Assembly (NCBI GenBank): GCA_016706595.1
Contig: JADJJH010000008.1
Coordinates: forward strand, 1-11,537
Length of the DNA stretch: 11,537 bases
Origin: Bacteroidota bacterium
GTDB taxonomy: Bacteria > Bacteroidota > Bacteroidia > Chitinophagales > Chitinophagaceae
Direction of reading: 5' to 3'
The notes beneath the pieces are model-generated. The model worked only from the letters and a program-made list of their open reading frames with translations, made no database searches and had not been told where the DNA came from. A program made the position numbers and the translations under genes. Every line of letters starts with the position of its first letter. Position 1 is the first letter of the stretch. Shown here one piece after another: positions 9,033 through 11,537 of the stretch.

Positions 9033-9496
9033 TTATTTTAATTGTTTTGCAGAATTATACTCATTTAAGTAAACTGGAATCCCATCAATATCTCGTAGTA
9101 ATCTATTATTCGGATTGAAAATAATTTCTTCCTCTGGAATCAGATTTTCTAAACCAAGAGTTTCTAGAATTTGAAACTCTGCCATATACTCGGGATGTAT
9201 ATCTACAAATACCCTGTGCAATTTTCCCATACAATAGCTGCTGCTTGGCTACATAGCTGAAGGGAGTAGTAATTATTTCACCACCGTACCTAAAAGTTTA
9301 AGCGCAATTTGAATGGGAATGGTGCCATTATTTGTAATTAATATATTGTTGATCGATAGATAGGATTTCAATTTTTTTTTCTAACTCCAATACCAGTTCT
9401 ACCGCGATTAGTTAGCCATTCATTCTTCCAAATACGCTCAAGTTGAGAATGATATTCTTGTAAAGGCGGGAAGAATGTTTTTGTAACTGGTATCAT
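9033..9496 (-). pseudogene. Second DegT/DnrJ/EryC1 family aminotransferase, N-terminal remnant joined to an unrecognised tail
   Basis: Reading the minus strand from the ATG at 9494-9496 across frames gives MIPVTKTFFPPLQEYHSQLE, then RIWKNEWLTNRG, ELVLELEKKLKSYLSI and NNILITNNGTIPIQIALKLL. It continues with TGGEIITTPFSYVATAAAIV and WENCTxVFVDIHPEY. This is the N-terminal quarter of a PLP-dependent sugar aminotransferase of the ArnB/PglE/WbpE type. At least three single-base indels occur, one in an A9 run near 9370-9380. After DIHPEY (about 9185) the frame continues MAEFQILETLGLENLIPEEE and ends DIDGIPVYLNEYNSAKQLK. I do not recognise this as any part of an aminotransferase. The PLP-binding Asp, the catalytic lysine and the whole C-terminal domain are absent. 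Total length is about 155 codons against a usual 360-380. The tail may be the end of a different gene brought in by a deletion. It has no use as an enzyme in this form. Confidence 0.72.
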
Positions 9497-9994
9497 GGTT
9501 TGAGAATTGATGTAAATAAAATTTCGTGATGGTTAAGGATTGAGTTTGGCTGCAAATAGAAAATTAGATTTGTGTAAAATGAAATTATAAATTGAAGTCA
9601 TAAAGTAATTAAAGGTAATTTTATAAAAGGTGTTTTCGGTTGACAGTATTTTGTTTTTTTGCAGGTGAGTACTAAGTATGTAACTAAATAATTTAGTGTG
9701 TTGGAAACCGAAGTTGACAAGGTATCAATTGATGGCTAATGGATACACAGCACTATGTTAGAAGTATGTAAAGATGTATAGTTTGGGATTTTATGTTTTG
9801 ATTCGTATCTGATTGTACTTGCATGGTATGCGTTGGTTTAGCATAACCCATATCATAAGCACAATATAAATCAATATAAAAAGGAAATTATAGAGTATTG
9901 TTTTTATGAATTTAAGGTCAGCCATACACTGTATTAGTGTAACGAAATTAGAAGGATAGCTTAGTTTATTAATTCATTCAACATTAGAAGATGA
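9497..9994. other. Gene-free stretch between the two-component system and the aminotransferase remnant
   Basis: About 500 bases with dense stops in all frames and no family residues that I can recover by shifting frame. It should contain the end of the kinase transcript and the promoter of the minus-strand glycan genes. A hairpin with a 6-base stem and 5-base loop lies at 9925-9941 (TACACT/AGTGTA), without a U-tract, and a short direct repeat lies at 9862-9880. Neither is convincing as a regulatory element. Confidence 0.4.
9862..9880. repeat. Short direct repeat, CAATATAAA twice at 10-base period
   Basis: CAATATAAA occurs at 9862-9870 and again at 9872-9880, one helical turn apart. Such spacing could hold a dimeric regulator on one DNA face, but in AT-rich DNA it may be chance. 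Confidence 0.3.
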
Positions 9995-11360
9995 TTAGAA
10001 TTGACGAGGAAAATGAAAGAAAAATGTTGTGCCTACATTTTGCATCGATTCGATTTGGATTTGCGCTTTATGGAATTTCATAATTTTATTCACGATAGCT
10101 AAGCCTAATCCATGTCCATTAATACCCAAGTATTGTTGGTTCTAAAGGTTCAAAGATAAGACTCTTCCGACTCAATCATCCCAATACCTTGATCGGCAAA
10201 GAAACTTCCATAGTGTTTGGATGAGCCATTAATTAAATGGTTACTTAGGTTGGCCTAAATTTAACCATTATCAATTATATTAAGAAAAGCAATTTTGAGC
10301 AAGCCAATATTTGCATGGATAATCAAATCGTCCTGATTTTCGGGCAGGTTAGCAAATTTTATTTTTTACGTCACTAGAAGGATTTACTTTCGCATAGTAT
10401 TCTTTGCAACCCAAAATGATATCGTCGATGCAACCGGTTCCAAAGGCAACCCCGACGTTCATTTCGTAGGATAGTCGTGAAAACTCAATAAATCATTGGA
10501 CGTTGTCTTATTGGATGGGTAAGATCTTCTAACACCGAATCGATGGTTTGTTGATATTCTTCGGTTGGCCCTTGCTTTTAATTGTAAAACTTGTAATGAG
10601 ATGTAATCACGAGTTAATGGGTTCTTCATTCCGTGAGAAGCGGCAGGAAAATCTTTTCAAGCTTTAAAGAGTTTTGTGGATTTTTTTGAGGATCATATTG
10701 AATGTAATCGCCAATTGCCCGATTTCGTCGCGTGCATTAACGGCGTTACCCGTGTCTCAAAGATTCAATAGGCATATATTTACTTGCGTAATTACTTTTG
10801 ACAATGATTTAATGCCCGTTGCGCAAACAGTCTACCCGCAAACGCCAACTAATGATGATGCTAATTAAATACAGTGACGACAATAATCTAAATAGGTAAT
10901 TATTTTTGTGATACTTGCCCAATCTATATCACCCGCAATAATAATCGCATCATGCATCATACTTGCCTTTAAATGTAATTCCAGAATGCGATAAGGAGAT
11001 TTTTCGAGTTGCAATTCACCTTTCAGTTTTATTTCATTTAGTATACTTGTGGTAATCGGATACTCTACAGTACTATTGTTACTATAAATTATTTTTCCAT
11101 CAACATTATAAATTGTGATATTTTCAGAGGAAAATGGATTTCTATATTTTTTATCAATTGTACTCAGTAAGGCGGAGTCGATTTGCTGGGTTTCGAATAA
11201 TAATTCGGCATGGGTTTTTGCTTTTTGCTTCATTAAATTATAGAATTCTGATTTTCTATTTTGAGATAACATCAGATAAATTAATGAAAAGCAAAAAGAG
11301 GATGATAAATGCAACCAGCACAAAAAGAATTGTAACGCGAGTTTAATTACGTATTTGCAT
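9995..11360 (-). pseudogene. Membrane sensor histidine kinase, heavily frameshifted
   Basis: Restored length is about 455 residues, with the usual layout. The minus-strand start is the ATG at 11358-11360 (MQIR), followed by TM1 (RVTILFVLVAFIILFLLF). A periplasmic sensor region comes next: SQNRKSEFYNLMKQKAKTHA, then NITIYNVDGKIIYSNNS, open in one frame at 10865-11275. TM2 with GRLFAQRAL follows, then a HAMP region (SKVITQV, YMPIESLRHG, ARDEIGQLAITFNMIL). In the H box the phospho-acceptor His is at 10633-10635, written SHGMKNPLT but matching SHELKNPLTVITSHLQVLQL after paired single-base corrections. The N box is LLKIAFLNIIDNG (about 10265-10310). The G1 box is ADQGIGMIE (about 10173-10200). The G2 box is GHGLGLAIVNKIM (about 10085-10130). 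The end is GTTFFFHFPRQF with TAA at 9995-9997. More than ten indels break it. It starts 2 bases after the response regulator stop, so the two are one operon. The stimulus is unknown. Confidence 0.82.
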
Positions 11361-11362
11361 TT

Positions 11363-11537
11363 TTAGTTGATGTCTTTAAAAATATATCCCAGACCTTTTC
11401 GAGTATGTATAAATTTAGTGCCTTCTTGATTGCCTATTTTATTTCTAAGGTAGCTAATATAGACTTCAAGGATATTGGTTCCGGTATCAAAATCTAAGCC
11501 CCAAACATGTTCGATGATTTGCTCTTTGGTAAGCAGA
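11363..11537 (-). CDS. OmpR/PhoB-family response regulator, C-terminal DNA-binding part (cut by window edge)
   Basis: Only the last 58 or so residues are present; the receiver domain lies beyond the window. The frame is clean. It reads LLTKEQIIEHVWGLDFDTGT, then NILEVYISYLRNKI, GNQEGTKFIHTRKG and LGYIFKDIN, with TAA at 11363-11365. This is the winged helix of OmpR-type regulators: the recognition helix lies in TNILEVYISYLRNKI and the wing hairpin in IHTRKGLGYIF. It would bind direct repeats in target promoters when phosphorylated by the kinase encoded 2 bases downstream. Targets are not visible here, and nothing shows that it controls the polysaccharide genes. Confidence 0.92.
   Translation of the reverse strand, partial: LLTKEQIIEHVWGLDFDTGTNILEVYISYLRNKIGNQEGTKFIHTRKGLGYIFKDIN

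Noticed and set aside
9714..9719. TTGACA resembling a sigma-70 -35 box
   Set aside because: It is on the plus strand with no gene following, and Bacteroidota use a different promoter consensus.
9925..9941. Hairpin TACACT-N5-AGTGTA as terminator of the kinase operon
   Set aside because: The stem is short and AT-rich and no U-tract follows on the minus strand.
10674..10868. Plus-strand open frame, and another at 11134-11346
   Set aside because: Both lie antisense to the histidine kinase, whose domains are recoverable across this region.
1..11537. A new defence, mobile or toxin-antitoxin system
   Set aside because: All recoverable genes fit polysaccharide biosynthesis or a two-component system. 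There is no transposase, integrase, repeat array, terminal inverted repeat or nuclease motif.

Overview
The window is AT-rich DNA (GC about one third by eye) that reads as Bacteroidota. The evidence is the A-rich spacers with no clear Shine-Dalgarno sequences and a cell-surface polysaccharide locus in which every recognisable protein looks like its Bacteroidota homologues. A member of the Chitinophagales or a relative is my best guess, but no marker gene here fixes the genus.

Positions 25-7989, plus strand, hold an O-antigen/capsule assembly operon. In order it carries a membrane-anchored family 2 glycosyltransferase (25-909), an FdtA-type dTDP-hexose 3,4-ketoisomerase (1055-1458), a left-handed beta-helix N-acyltransferase (1461-2225), an FdtB-type sugar aminotransferase (2235-3158), a GT61 (DUF563) glycosyltransferase (3192-4490), a CDP-glycerol:glycerophosphotransferase-like protein (4496-5823), a SAM methyltransferase (5858-6486) and a Wzx-type flippase (6539-7989). 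The ketoisomerase, acyltransferase and aminotransferase together should make a dTDP-3-acylamido-3,6-dideoxyhexose (Fuc3NAc or Qui3NAc type). The other genes would build, decorate and export the repeat unit.

Positions 8071-9496, minus strand, converge on that operon. They hold a second family 2 glycosyltransferase and the remains of a second DegT-type aminotransferase. Positions 9497-9994 hold no recognisable gene. Positions 9995-11537, minus strand, are a two-component system: a histidine kinase (badly broken) preceded by the end of an OmpR-type response regulator that runs off the window edge.

Almost every gene is interrupted by single-base insertions or deletions, several of them in homopolymers. 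The family-conserved residues continue on both sides in another frame, and pairs of compensating indels hide inside open frames. Only the acyltransferase reads intact from start to stop. I read most of this as uncorrected long-read consensus error, densest at 1-909 and 9230-11340, and not as biological decay. Two breaks are not simple indels and deserve separate checking: an internal loss in FdtB near 3010 and a chimeric C-terminus in the second aminotransferase near 9185. I found no RNA gene, CRISPR array, insertion sequence or new defence-like system.
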